DNA of 64,000 bases from Eremophila alpestris peregrina (taxonomy: Eukaryota > Chordata > Aves > Passeriformes > Alaudidae): contig WMCF01000015.1 in NCBI GenBank assembly GCA_009792885.1, positions 5,630,831-5,694,830 of the forward strand, given 5' to 3'. Below, one piece after another: positions 38,626 through 49,436 of the stretch. Each line of letters opens with the position of its first letter. Position 1 is the first letter of the stretch. A program made the position numbers and the translations under genes. The notes beneath the pieces were generated by a model that did not search any database, had not been told where the DNA came from, and saw nothing but the letters and a program-made list of their open reading frames with translations.

Positions 38626-38735
38626 CATGAAAGAAAAAGAAACAAAACAAAAAAGCCAAACAAACAAAAAACCCAAAAACAACCAAGCACACAAGCAAAC
38701 AAACAAACAACTCCAAAAACCCAAAACCAAAATAC
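38626..38735 (+). repeat. A/C-rich low-complexity tract (CAAA-like)
   Basis: Mostly CAAA and CCAAAA words with almost no T on the plus strand. Similar tracts are at 50040-50075 and 54318-54420. They may be degraded A-rich microsatellites. Confidence 0.85.
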
Positions 38736-41700
38736 ACGGAGAAGTTTGTTGGTACAGGAAAAATCTGTCCCATCCCTCACACCTGGCAATCAGTCTTTCT
38801 ATCTGCAACAGAAGAAGGCAATTAGATGCAAGGAGAGGCTGAAACAGGCAATTGTAAGCATCAAACCTTCTGAGGATAGGGGCTCCTGTCAGGAAACTCA
38901 CTGAAGGGGAACCAGTAACTGGCCCAATTAAAGGGAAAGATGTTTCTGGGAACTTTCATCTCTGACTACCATTGTAATTCTGGTATAGTGTTAGGCTCTG
39001 CTTGCTCTCAGAATCAGTCTTGTTCTGTTAGCTGGTGGAGGGCTAATCTGTATTTTGTGTTAATACACTTACACTGGTGCAGTTTAGCTACGGATACAGT
39101 TACATATCCGTGTATTGTAAATGTGTGCGTTTACATGTATATGTGTATGGAATAGTTAGACAGATACAGGGATAGATACGGAAGTTCTGTACAAAAGTAA
39201 TCTCTTTGCATTCTGTGAGAGTGAAGCTGTGCTGAAATACACACACACGTGGATATATGTTCTGATTGCTTTCACACCAGGGTGAGGGCTATACTAGCAA
39301 TTTTGGCTTCTGTTTTCTGCTGTCCAGAACAGACTTTTCCTTTTCACAGTTACTTAAAATTGACAGAGGGTGAAGAGTAGAGGCAGTGACAACACCAAAG
39401 AAAAAAACCTTGCATTCACTCATAGAGTTCCTGTTTGAAGACCTGACTTAGGAAGTTTTAGCAAGTAAAGTACTCTTTTGTCAGGGTAAGCTCTATTTAT
39501 ACTGAAAAGGCTTAGTGGAATAAAACAACAAACCATACATGATCTGGGAACCTCACCAGGGGTTACACCACTTCTGCTAGTGTAGCTTTTCTAGGCAGAG
39601 AGAAACCCAGTGTGGGATTCTTTCATGCCTCTGGACAGGAAGGTTTAATGAAAAGGAGGCATGTACAGGTCTGTTGGTTTGCACTGAATAAACACATGCC
39701 TAATTATCCTTCATATAGTTTCCCCTCATACTTTTAACCATTTTTGTGTCAAATTACATGGCTTATTCCACAGACACTCTAAATGACTTATAAATTCCTG
39801 CTCGCAAACCCCACTTTTCTTTTTCTAGGAGGTTACATATAACAAAAAATTTACTGAATTTCAGTTTTCCAAGTTGCAATGTCATTTTGACACAATGTTT
39901 ATTAATATAGAGTATTGTGGTGTGGTAAGACCTATTAATTCAATTTCTTTCTCCTGGTCTTTTTTTTTTTTCCAAAGAAGCTCAGTCTGTTTCATCTTTT
40001 GAAAGTCTAATAAGTATTTTGAACAGGTTAGAACTATAAATCTAGTATTGCTAAATCCTACAGAAAAAAATTGCTTATGAAATATATTGATTAGAACTGA
40101 TAATGATTTTTCCACCCTCTCTTCACTGGAGGCAAATAAATAACTATGGAAGTACAATGGCATTGTCATGGCTGGAGCTTTTGCTTTAGTACACTATAGA
40201 AGTCTGTGAATACCCTTAGCAATAAGTCTTATTTTTCAGTGTGATAATGTTCATTGTCTGTGCTTCTAAGTTCTGACTGCATTTGATAGTGAATGCTAGT
40301 GATTAAGAGCTACATGTCCTCAGAATTTCTGATTTGTTTCCTGTGTCAGGACTGTGAGTCTATTAAGAAGCGATTAGGGAGGATCTCCTTCAAGTCTCCT
40401 TCACATCAAGATTCTCCCTTTTTTTGGTTCAGTTAACTTGAGGTGGGAGTTGCCTGTGATATTTTCTACATTTCACCTTCCGAGGTTATGGGCACTATTC
40501 ATATGCCAGATCTCCCTCTGAGATGAATAAGTACGACTTTTATGAATTTTTCTTCACTTGTAGAATTTAATTTACATGAATAATTAGAAAGGGATGAGTT
40601 AAAACTCCTATTTAAAGAGGTAGCATCCTTTTGTTAGCCTATTGTCTGGTTTTGGAACCCAGTTGTTTCAAAAAGGATCTGGGCTCCTCTCCATAGGGAT
40701 TTTCCTCTTTGTAGTTTTGCCTTGATCTAAATCATCCTGTTGTAAAGTAGATTTTGGGATGGAGTCTGACAAATAAAAACTCTTATCTGGAGAACTAAAT
40801 TTTCTCTCGGAAATGTTTGCTGGCTTCTTTTTCTGATGTGGCCAGGATTTGCTATGAGATTTATGACAATGTTGTTTAATTCATACATCAAAATAAATAA
40901 ATTAAGTGCTTAACTTCATTTAGTTCTTTGTGCCGTTTCCTGTGCTGTTAGGGCTTTAATGAGCCCAGCTGCTCTGTAGAGTTGCTGAGGGTGGAAGCTG
41001 GCCTGGGAGGGGAAGGAACAGCTTCTCTTTGAAGTGCTGTCATGGCAGGATCACTAAAGCAAGGCTTCGAAGGGAAATTCCTGTTTCCTTTCCTATTCTA
41101 CTTCAGTGGTCTTGACGGCAGCAGTTAAATAGGGAGCAGCACTAAGGTTTTCAGACTTGGCTTCTCAGCCATTTGATGCCAAACTTCCAGTGGGTACTGG
41201 GGGAGAGAGAGAAAGGAAGGAAAGGGAAAGAAAAAAAAGAAAATAAAATGAAAAAATATAGGGGGAAGAGCAAGACATTTATAACTGCTCTGTAGGGGCA
41301 CCCATCCCAGAACAGCACTCACCATCACTCTGGTTCCCTTCCAACACTCACTACTGGAGTTGGAAACGCCAAGGTTACCTGTTTTTCCAACACGGTCTTA
41401 GGCTATGAGAGGAGGCAAAGCGCAGATTTATCTGTGAGGGGTAGTGGAAGAGGAAGGCGACACCTCATGGTAAGTGGTGCCTCATTGATATTTAGAGGGC
41501 AGCTCAGTGTTTCATTGGTGTTGAAAAGTCACATGTTAAGTCCATTTAAATTCAGTTACAGCAGTTCTCCTTATCTCCCACCAGTAATGTATTGCTGAAC
41601 AATTATGGTCAAAGTCGTTTGCAGTCTCGTGTTTGATGAGCACAATTATCTATCCTATGTTTGCATCTTCATTTGTGTGTGTGTCTGAATAAAACAACAT

Positions 41701-41977
41701 GAAAGAGGGAAACAATGGATTACTCCCCTTCCCCACCACCCCTTTCAATCTGGAAATGCCCTGTGAGACCCTGGCATCCAGCATTACTTAGCAGATGGCC
41801 AAAAATTTTGTCCTCCTAAGGATTGTTCTCAAAGAGCCTCCTTTTTTACCTACCCAATGCATTAATTTTAGGATAGCTTACCCCATGAATGTGCTGTTGC
41901 AATGGTTACATGTTCACTCATTTTGCTTTCCTGGCCAATGCACCAATTAATGAGCTGGTTTTAGGGTATTTCTGCTG
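38736..41977. other. AT-rich DNA, nothing recognised
   Basis: Contains a purine-rich patch at 41203-41270 and TG/TA-rich DNA at 39110-39150. No gene or repeat family seen. Confidence 0.55.
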
Positions 41978-43292
41978 TGAGACAGGATTAAGAGAAAAAG
42001 CAAAGCAGGCTCAAACTTAAAAAAAAATAGTTTTATTTACACACACTAAAAGGAAAGAGGAAAAAACCCCACAAGGAATCAAAATGAAACTTCCAAAACA
42101 CTTCCCCCTCCCCCACTAGCTTCTTTTCTTTCTCACAGACACTGTATAAAGGCAAGAACTCAGAACTCAAGGTCTGTACCCCTTATAAAATAATCTTTGA
42201 TCAGTCTCTTTAGAGAGAGAAGTCTCTTCTGGTTATGGTAACTCTCCACAAGGAAAGAAACAGTTTACTTGTGGCTCTTAGCTCTCACAGAAGACAGCCG
42301 CCCAGAAACAAAATTCTCTCTGTGGTTCTCCCATAACACACAGCTTTTCCCATCAGCTGCACTTAGGTCATGGACTTTATGCATTCTGGGGTGTTATTTT
42401 AAAAATTAACAGTTCAGGTGCAAAGGATGTTCTTCATCCCATTCAAGGGCAAAAATATCTCTCACTTCTGCTCAAAGCAGCGACACAGAGGACTTTATCA
42501 TATCAAGCATCCTGCTCAAATACCTCAAAGGAACACAAAGTCTCTGCCTCACTCAGTCCATTACAAATACCTTTGCTCAAAAACCACCAATCTGAACAGT
42601 CATTTCCCCAGTTCATATTTTTCATGGTTTAAAGACATTTACACCAGCATATTATAGTCTGTAACCACAATTCACAAAAGGTTTTCAGCCTAAAGCATCT
42701 TCTCATCTCCTCATCTCTTAAGACACAACATCTCTTTCACAGACCTCATGTGGCCGAAATAGAAATGTCCCCACCATGACTTTTTCTTCGCCCTAGAGAG
42801 GATCAGTGTTCTGCAAGCTTCACAGAGAAGCAAAGAAAGAGTTGGTAGATGCAGTTTTAACCCCCCTCCACCTGTCGGTCTCATTCGGGGCAGCTCAACC
42901 CAGGCTCGGAACTGCTCCAGGTGGAAGTTGGTGGGGGTGGAACCAGCTGTAGTCCTTCTCTCTCCACCAGCAGCTGCTGAACTCGGTCTGAGTGGAGCCA
43001 GACATATCTTCTTCCCTGCTCCTGGCCCAAGAGCCACTGAGCTTGGCAGATGTTTCGAGTTAGGCAGGACCCAGCAGGCCCCTGGCTCTCCCCAGGCTGG
43101 AGGGAGCACGGGCTGCTTCTTACCCCTCCAGAGGCGAACAGCAAAAAGAGAGCAAGCTCCCACCATTCCCAGCTTGATATGGCATTCACAAAGATGCACT
43201 TTGCTTTCTCATTGGCTGAGCAAGATGTCAATCACAGGTCTTTGCACGTAACTGGTTTCCTCTTTAACTGGAAGCTATGCTAAACCATGACA
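41978..43292 (-). mobile_element. Solo LTR of an endogenous retrovirus
   Basis: Read on the minus strand, a 1315-base unit starts TGTCATGG (43292 downward) and ends CTGTCTCA (41978), the TG...CA termini of retroviral LTRs. It is flanked by the direct repeat GCTG (41974-41977 and 43293-43296); a 4-bp duplication is typical of class I (gamma-type) ERV integrases. Inside, in the expected order, are a CCAAT box (43215-43211), a TATA-like TTATAA near 42188, and an AATAAA (42037-42032) about 55 bases before the end. No primer-binding site or gag, pol or env follows, so this is the product of LTR-LTR recombination. The open frames inside (162 codons minus at 42711-43199, and shorter plus ones) have no retroviral protein motifs and are by-products. 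The LTR could still act as an alternative promoter on the minus strand. Confidence 0.75.
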
Positions 43293-43710
43293 GCTGTTCT
43301 TCTTTAGAGTTAATGAGAAGGTGCTGGATGGCCACCTCAGGTGAGAGATTTAATTATTTAAATAGCTGAAATTACCTGAGGTCAATCCTTTCAAGAGTAC
43401 CAAGCCTGAATAGACAAAACTGCAGTGTTGAATTAGCAAAGTACTTTCAAAAGGTCCCTTTTTACACTTCAGGACAGAAAAACTGTCCTACTGTTGTGGA
43501 GGAAACAAAGGAAAGACAAAACTGAGACAGTATTAACAGTGCAATGTGTCTGCTGAGAAACCTCAGTAGGCTTTTTCTTCTTTTTCCTGAAGACAGTCAT
43601 CTTCTTTCATACCTGCAAAACAGGTGCAAAGCAGTAAGTGTCTTACTACAGGAAGAGTATTTTAAAATTTTAGACTTTAAAATTTAAATTTCATACAATC
43701 TAAAGTTCTA
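43293..43710. other. Unassigned DNA right of the LTR
   Basis: After the GCTG duplication the sequence is ordinary AT-rich DNA. Nothing is recognised. Confidence 0.5.
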
Positions 43711-43813
43711 TCACAGTTGTAGAGCAGAGTCTACTTGTTCTTGTAAGGTGTTTAAAATATCTTCTGTACTTGGGCTCTGTGCATCTTTAAAATATTTAGG
43801 GCCAAATGTACTA
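43711..43813 (-). other. Terminal-exon-like segment, unidentified
   Basis: A strong minus-strand acceptor (TTGTTTTTCTTAAATCCAG, AG at 43815-43814) precedes a frame that is open to TGA at 43713-43711. It encodes about 34 residues, including STFGPKYFKDAQSPSTED and ILNTLQEQVDSALQL, a polar helix-forming tail. The frame is also open upstream through the acceptor to 44019. I do not recognise it. A competing acceptor-like tract lies on the plus strand at 43841-43860. Confidence 0.2.
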
Positions 43814-45279
43814 CTGGATTTAAGAAAAACAATTGAGGTGTTTTTGGTTTTTTTCCCCAGGAACAACATTCCAGGGAGAGATGGGTTATTTTGTACTTCT
43901 CTGCACAAATTTTGCAGCCAAGTATCTACAAGCATGCAGGCAGTTAAACTGGCCATGTCTCTGTTTTTTTTGGAGAGGCCCAGAACTCTGGGGAATCTCA
44001 CCCTCTGTCTTGGACACATTACAGCTTGGGTTGCATTTTAGTTCTACATTTATGACACGGGGAAGAGAATTGCTCTGTCCCCTCGGGTGTGGTGGTTTCA
44101 GAGTGGATATTCAGCACACTGCCTTGAGCCCAGTGTCTGCTGCTCACAGCTGTCAGCACCTGGGACTAGGACCTACCTGGTCCCTTCTAGTCCTGTGTTC
44201 CCAAAACCAGGTAGCTGCCTCAACACTACTGAACTGACACCTCTTTCCTGATTCACATACTGGTTATGTTTCAACACACACTAAGTACAGATTGATTTGC
44301 AATCTTTGCATGAGTCCTCTGTGTATTAAAGAGGATTTAGTTTAAATAGCAGTGTTCAAAAGTGTTATGAATATTTTTCGTTTGCTTGCATGCTGTAAAA
44401 CTGTGGAGTAGCATTGGCAATTTTTCTGTTCTATTCCTATATCTATAATAGTCAGACAAGCCCTTGGAGTGCTTGGTTACATAGCCAAGATAGTTACATA
44501 ATGTAAGATAACTTGCATTATTTCAAATAAAACATATTTGGATGCTTGACTTTACAAAGCTAAGAGATCTAAAATGCTTCTATTATCTTAAGCATTTTTG
44601 CATTAAATTTGTTCATCACTAAACTTTGGGGTTTTTTTTTAAAAGCCAACTACAGATATCAAATTGCTCCCAATGGAATATTGTTTTCTGATCTTTCTAA
44701 GGGACTTCTGTCTTCTAATGGAAAGACCTAAAGGCATTCTAAAAGCTCAAAGGAGTGAATGGAAGCTCTTTTCCTTTGATTTTTAGACATCTGTAATATC
44801 AAAAACTACTCAGCTCATTCTTTATTCATCTAAGTTTGCCCAAGAATCATAAAAGGTACCTTAAATATGTTATTTGACCTGAATTATGATACAGATAATG
44901 CTCTGAAATACAATATGCTTCCCCACACAGTAATCAGGTAGCATCAATTTACGTCAGTGCTTTTGCTATACATGAGTGCCCAAGTCTTTATCTTTATTTC
45001 CTCTAATTTTTGACTTATCCAGAAACAGAAAATCCATTATTTTTGCATTTGTATGTGGTTTTTAAAAAATAATTGAGAGTTTCATGATCTCAATTTGCTT
45101 TTTGCTTCTTGATATTTTAAAGGAAAAGGGAAAATTAATACTTGTTTACTCCCTCAGAACTTCAGACAACAGTGTAAAGAAGTTGGCAGTACCTTATAAA
45201 TATTTTCATTATTTAGGAAGGGAAAATATATCAAAGCAATCAGTTTTGTTAATCATAAGCTTTATATTTCCTCCTTGAA
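43814..45279. other. Unassigned AT-rich DNA
   Basis: Plus-strand open frame 43833-44237 (134 codons) is rich in Trp, Cys and Leu and has no family signal. No repeats recognised. Confidence 0.5.
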
Positions 45280-46026
45280 CTTTTGATGCCTCATCTATCT
45301 GTTTCTACACTAGCCTACCAAAAAAAAACAAAAGTACAAAAAAAAGAGAAAAAGGTGCATGCCAGGCTCCCCTTTCATTTTAGTTTGCCTCATTTTCTTC
45401 TGTTGACATTTCTCATCTCTTCTCTGTCTTGTTTTATGATCTGTTCAAATTCCCAGTTTCTAAGGTCTTCAGTCTTGACCTCACAGATTTGTCATCACCC
45501 GTAGATTCTCAGCATCTTCTTGAAATCTCCATGTGGTTTCTACTATCCCTTTGTATTATTTTCTAATCTTCTCATCTTTGGGGAGAAGTAACATTTTCTG
45601 AAATCAACTACTAGTACACATCTCGCAGCAAACATTTATCTCTCTTCTCCCCATATAAACCCATGTGTTGAATGCCACATTTAGGCTGCTGTGACTCTTC
45701 ACTCCTCTATTTATGCTGTCTCTCATTTATGTCCAGTGATATTGCTTACACCTACAACAATAACTTTGGTTCATCTCCATGTTTTTTGACTCTCTCCTTA
45801 GGTTTGGCTTCTGTTTCTACGCCTCTAGTTGTCCTTGCTGCTCCAATCACCGTTAGACACATCCTCAATTGCAATTTCAACTTTCTGGCCTTTCTTGACT
45901 CTTTTGACTGTTAGTTCATCACTTATGCTGAGTCAAAACCTTGACTTTCATATCTAAAACATGTTAAAGTCTAAAAAGCGTCTAAAACTCTTTTCTTTTA
46001 AAAAAAAAAAAAAAAGAAAAAAGCCA
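45280..46026 (+). other. Pyrimidine-rich block ending in a 16-A run
   Basis: For about 700 bases the plus strand is strongly T/C-biased, with many TCTTC and CATCT words, and it ends in a run of 16 A at 46000-46015. Strand asymmetry plus an A-run can mark a retrocopied transcript, though bird LINEs do not favour poly(A) templates. No source gene was recognised and no target-site duplication was found. Confidence 0.3.
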
Positions 46027-46107
46027 ACTTCTTTCCATCTGGAGTCAAAATCCTTGCTTTACAAGAACAGCTTATCTTTGGTATCTACACACTTTGAATG
46101 CATGTCA

Positions 46108-46344
46108 TTAGATACCATTAGCACAAAGTCCTTTGTATGTGTTGGGTCTTCTGTTGTTGGTTTTTTCTGCAACATTAATGTTCCAAAGTTCTAAAACACT
46201 TTCCCCCCCCATTTTTAAATGTAATTCCTTTAAAACAAATTGCATTTTAATGTGTCTTTGTTTTGTTGTGGCTTCTGCAACATCTGAGTCGCACAATTTA
46301 GTTGTGTGTTCTGTAAAAGAACACTTCCTTTTATGTCCTGTTGT
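46108..46344 (-). other. Exon-like segment with internal duplication, unidentified
   Basis: A strong acceptor (CCTTATTTTATTTTTTAG, AG at 46346-46345) is followed in phase 0 by 78 open codons to TAA at 46110-46108. The peptide is polar and basic (HKRKCSFTEHTTKLCDSD near the start). Two diverged copies of a roughly 45-base word, each containing ATGTTGCAGAA on the minus strand, lie within it (46246-46285 and 46132-46178). A run of 8 C on the plus strand (46203-46210) sits between them. I recognise no family. Confidence 0.22.
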
Positions 46345-46927
46345 CTAAAAAATAAAATAAGGCCCAACACTTCAACTGTGATTAAGCTTAGAAGAAAAAA
46401 CAACACTTGCTATGAAATTATGAAGGACACATTTGGTTAAAAGTTCAGTAAATCTTTTGTGTTATCTTGCTTCTTAAAATTCTCTAATAAAATATTGTAA
46501 ATAATAATTCTAGGTAAAAATCAAATGAAGGTGATAATTTATGGTCAAGTTAAAAACCTCAAAAAATAGCTCTGACAGAGTATTAACTGCTTCAGGAACT
46601 GATATTTTAAACCAGTTACCCACTGATTATCTTTAGATGAAAAAGAAAGAAAGAGATTAATCAGCCATCACACAATGACAATTATACGAGGATAGTAGAA
46701 AGGGAAATTCTTTGGAAATCTCTATGGAGGTATGACAGTGAGAGTTAGAAACAGATTTATATTTTTTAAGATTATTTATGAAAAATGTATTTAAAGAGGG
46801 AAGAAGAAGGACCTCTAGTAAATGTATAAAGCAGGAAGACACTGGTAATAAAAATACTTGTTTATATTTTAAAAAATCTGCTCTTAGATTTCATTTGTTT
46901 GGTTTTATTTTTAAACAGATGTATGTT

Positions 46928-47037
46928 CTAGCATCTTTGTACTTCAGCAGCAGAAGGGAATTCATTACGATTGTTAGTTTCCTGTGGTGGTGTTAAATCA
47001 GGTACATTTTCATCAGTACTGCTGCTAGTACCATCAG
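46928..47037 (-). other. Terminal-exon-like segment, unidentified
   Basis: An acceptor-like TCTTAATTTTCACATTAG (AG at 47039-47038) is followed by two bases completing a codon, then 35 codons and TAG (46930-46928). The peptide is acidic and Ser/Thr/Pro-rich (ADGTSSSTDENVPDL, then PPQETNNRNEF). An AATAAA lies at 46909-46904, shortly after the stop. The arrangement is that of a last exon, but AATAAA is frequent in this AT-rich region. Confidence 0.25.
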
Positions 47038-47317
47038 CTAATGTGAAAATTAAGATAAGAAGAAAATTATTTCCTTGTATAGTCAATATGAGTCTTGACT
47101 TTAGTGAAAATGAAGAGTCAAATCCCAAGAGGGCCTAAGCACCTACACTTCCCATTTATTCCTTTTCAGACCCTCTCAGGGTTATAATGTCACTACATTG
47201 CTGAGTAGACCTGAATGCAGTGTGCTAACAGTCTTTGTTCATTAACAAGGTTTTCCACTGGATTTGTATTTATTTATTATTTCTAATTCAGCATATTTAG
47301 TCCTTCCAGTTCATTAC

Positions 47318-47390
47318 TCAGTCAGGAACATCATTGTCTAGTGTATTTCCTTGCTGTCTTCTATCTCTTCCTCTTGCATTTAAAGGAATA
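47318..47390 (-). other. Short exon-like segment, unidentified
   Basis: A long T-rich acceptor tract ends in TTTTATCAG (AG at 47392-47391). One frame stays open (SIPLNARGRDRRQQG, then NDVPD) to TGA at 47320-47318, which is directly followed by GTAATG, a donor-like word. The NDVPD ending echoes ENVPDL in the segment at 46928-47037. Confidence 0.15.
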
Positions 47391-47442
47391 CTGATAAAAG
47401 ATATAAAAACAAACAAACAAATATATATATAAATAAAGGAAG

Positions 47443-47874
47443 TTACTGATTCACTATAACTACTGACATTTCCTCTGCTTTCCTTTGTTTCTGTATCACT
47501 AGCTGTTTCCTCAGTTTCATTATTATCAAATAGCTCTTCAGTGATACATTGCTGTTCTTCATCTTCATATTGATAATTTTATTTTCACATGCATCATCCT
47601 GATTTTCAGCATCTTCAGTGCAGTCTTCAGAAGATGAGTCATTTACAGCAGACAGATTTTCATTACTGGAGTCGTCTATAGAGTCAGAATGTGTTGGTCT
47701 ATTCTCAGGGATATTGTTTGCTCCTCTGTTCCTTTCATTATATCTTGGAAGAGATGTGCTTGATGTACTTGCTTGGTCACTATCCAGAAAATTAAAATCA
47801 AATGTACTTATTTTGTAGATTAAACAAGAACATTTTTTATTATGATTGTTTGTGTTTAAAGCTTTAAAAACATC
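47443..47874 (-). other. Acidic Ser/Asn-rich open segment, possible decayed exon
   Basis: One minus-strand frame is open for 143 codons (stop TAA just upstream at 47877-47875, TAA at 47445-47443) with no early ATG, as expected for an internal exon. An acceptor-like word (TTTTAATTTTCTGGATAG) ends at 47780. After it the peptide is distinctly acidic and Ser/Asn-rich (SDSIDDSSNENLSAV, SSSEDCTEDAENQDD). Near 47580 a second frame takes over the acidic character (QYEDEEQQCITEELFDN, ETEETASDTETKE), which suggests a one-base indel in a formerly coding region. Donor-like GTAACT (47446) or GTCAGT (47467) could end it. No family is recognised. A fast-evolving acidic protein or its pseudogene fits best. 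Confidence 0.3.
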
Positions 47875-48917
47875 TTAGTATAAATGTTGAACTTAATTTC
47901 ACTGGCTATTTAAACATTTAATGCAAGAAATATTTTCATTCAATAGATAAAACAATGTTAATTTTTAATAGGTTTGCTTCACTGAAATATATGTTGACAT
48001 AGCATAATTTTGTACAAAGTGGAGCAAGACATGTGAAAGTGGAGGCTCTGGTAGCTTCTGTGCAGAGATTGTCATTTGCACAGGTTACAGCAGTTACTGG
48101 TAGAGGCCAGAACTCTGGTAGAAGGTAAGGAAGGCAAGCTGCAAGCTGTGTTTGCATTTACCCTTTCTAACCAGAAGGCAGAGAGGAAACATATAAATGT
48201 AATCAAGCACAGTTGTCAGAGTCTGGGACTGTCCCAGCTGACCTGCCCAGCCTAAGCAGGCCTTGTTGACACCCTCCACAGTCCTTGGAGAGAACTTCCT
48301 GAAGGAATGTCTTTCCATGTGTTGTGGGTGTTTGAGCAGAAGATGAATTTTTCTCTGGAGCTTTTTTTCTCCATATATTGATGACTGGTTGAGACTACAT
48401 GTCCAATTTCTGAAGCTAGGTGAGAAGTATCCTTCCCAAAAGGATGTTGGTGTAGGTGTCTCATGCTGATGAAGAAGTCTGTTCTTACTCAATTGCTTTT
48501 GAGGAGTGTGTTCAAACACCAGTTCCTGGGAGATCAGCTCTATCAACAGGTCATTGAAAGTTACTTTTTTATATCTAAGCCACAACAAGCTTCTTCTCTA
48601 ATTGGCATGCAACACATAGTACTTTGGCTTCCCTCGAAGTTTTGCTTTTGTCAGTAACTCCACATTGTTGTTTTAATTGTGAGGAATGTAGAATTGTTTT
48701 AAATTCTCAAGTATTTAAAAAATCCGTTTAGTTACAAGATCAGTTTTCCACCTGATAAGTTTTGCAATGTTCTTTGACTTCAAACACAGTGAACTTCACA
48801 GTGTTCTAAAACAAATGGCAAGCTCTTCAACTATGGCTTCTGGCAAATGGCAATACTCCCGTTAAATCCTATCTAGTATTTTCTGGGGTTATTACTTTTT
48901 AATTTTTTTTTTGTAGA
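47875..48917. other. Unassigned DNA left of the CR1 copy
   Basis: A 164-codon minus-strand frame at 48094-48588 is the longest here. It has no recognisable domain, although the DNA is less AT-rich than its surroundings and may be an old unclassified repeat. Confidence 0.4.
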
Positions 48918-49383
48918 TTTGGAGAACATCAGGCTGGAAGGAACCCCAAGGATCATCTGGTCCAAACTTTCTTGGCAAAACCACAGACATGTTGACTTCA
49001 CACCCTGTCCAGCTGACTCTTAAAAGTGTCCAGTGTTGGAGAATCCACCACTTCCCTGAAGAAATTTTTCCAATGGATTATTGTTCACATTGTGAAAAAT
49101 GTTTCTCTTGTATCCAATTGGAATCTCCCCAGGATTAACTTGTATCCCTTAAACTTCATCTTTTCCATGCATCTCCTTGTACATAGGGAGTCTCCATCTT
49201 ATTTTTTAGAGGTCAAGCTCCTGTACCAGTTCACAAACCAACTCTTCCTTTACTGACAGTGGATTTGTGTTTGCATCCACCTGAGTTTTTCTTCTGGGGA
49301 CCAAGGGCCTAACAGTGCTGGTAAAGACCGAGGTGAAGAAAGAGGTTCAGAACCTCTGTCCTTTCATTCTTATTGGTCGCTAA

Positions 49384-49436
<53 letters not shown>

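Noticed and set aside
38305..38904. Frames of 150 and 169 codons through the CA repeat and A/C-rich DNA
   Set aside because: Repeat translation (TH or CV alternation and KQ/TN runs); no coding signal outside the repeats.
42711..43251. 162- and 116-codon minus-strand and 107-codon plus-strand frames
   Set aside because: They lie wholly inside the solo LTR, overlap in different frames and carry no retroviral protein motifs.
48094..48588. 164-codon minus-strand frame
   Set aside because: No recognised domain, no splice context, and position between the exon-like cluster and a CR1 copy suggests an unclassified repeat.
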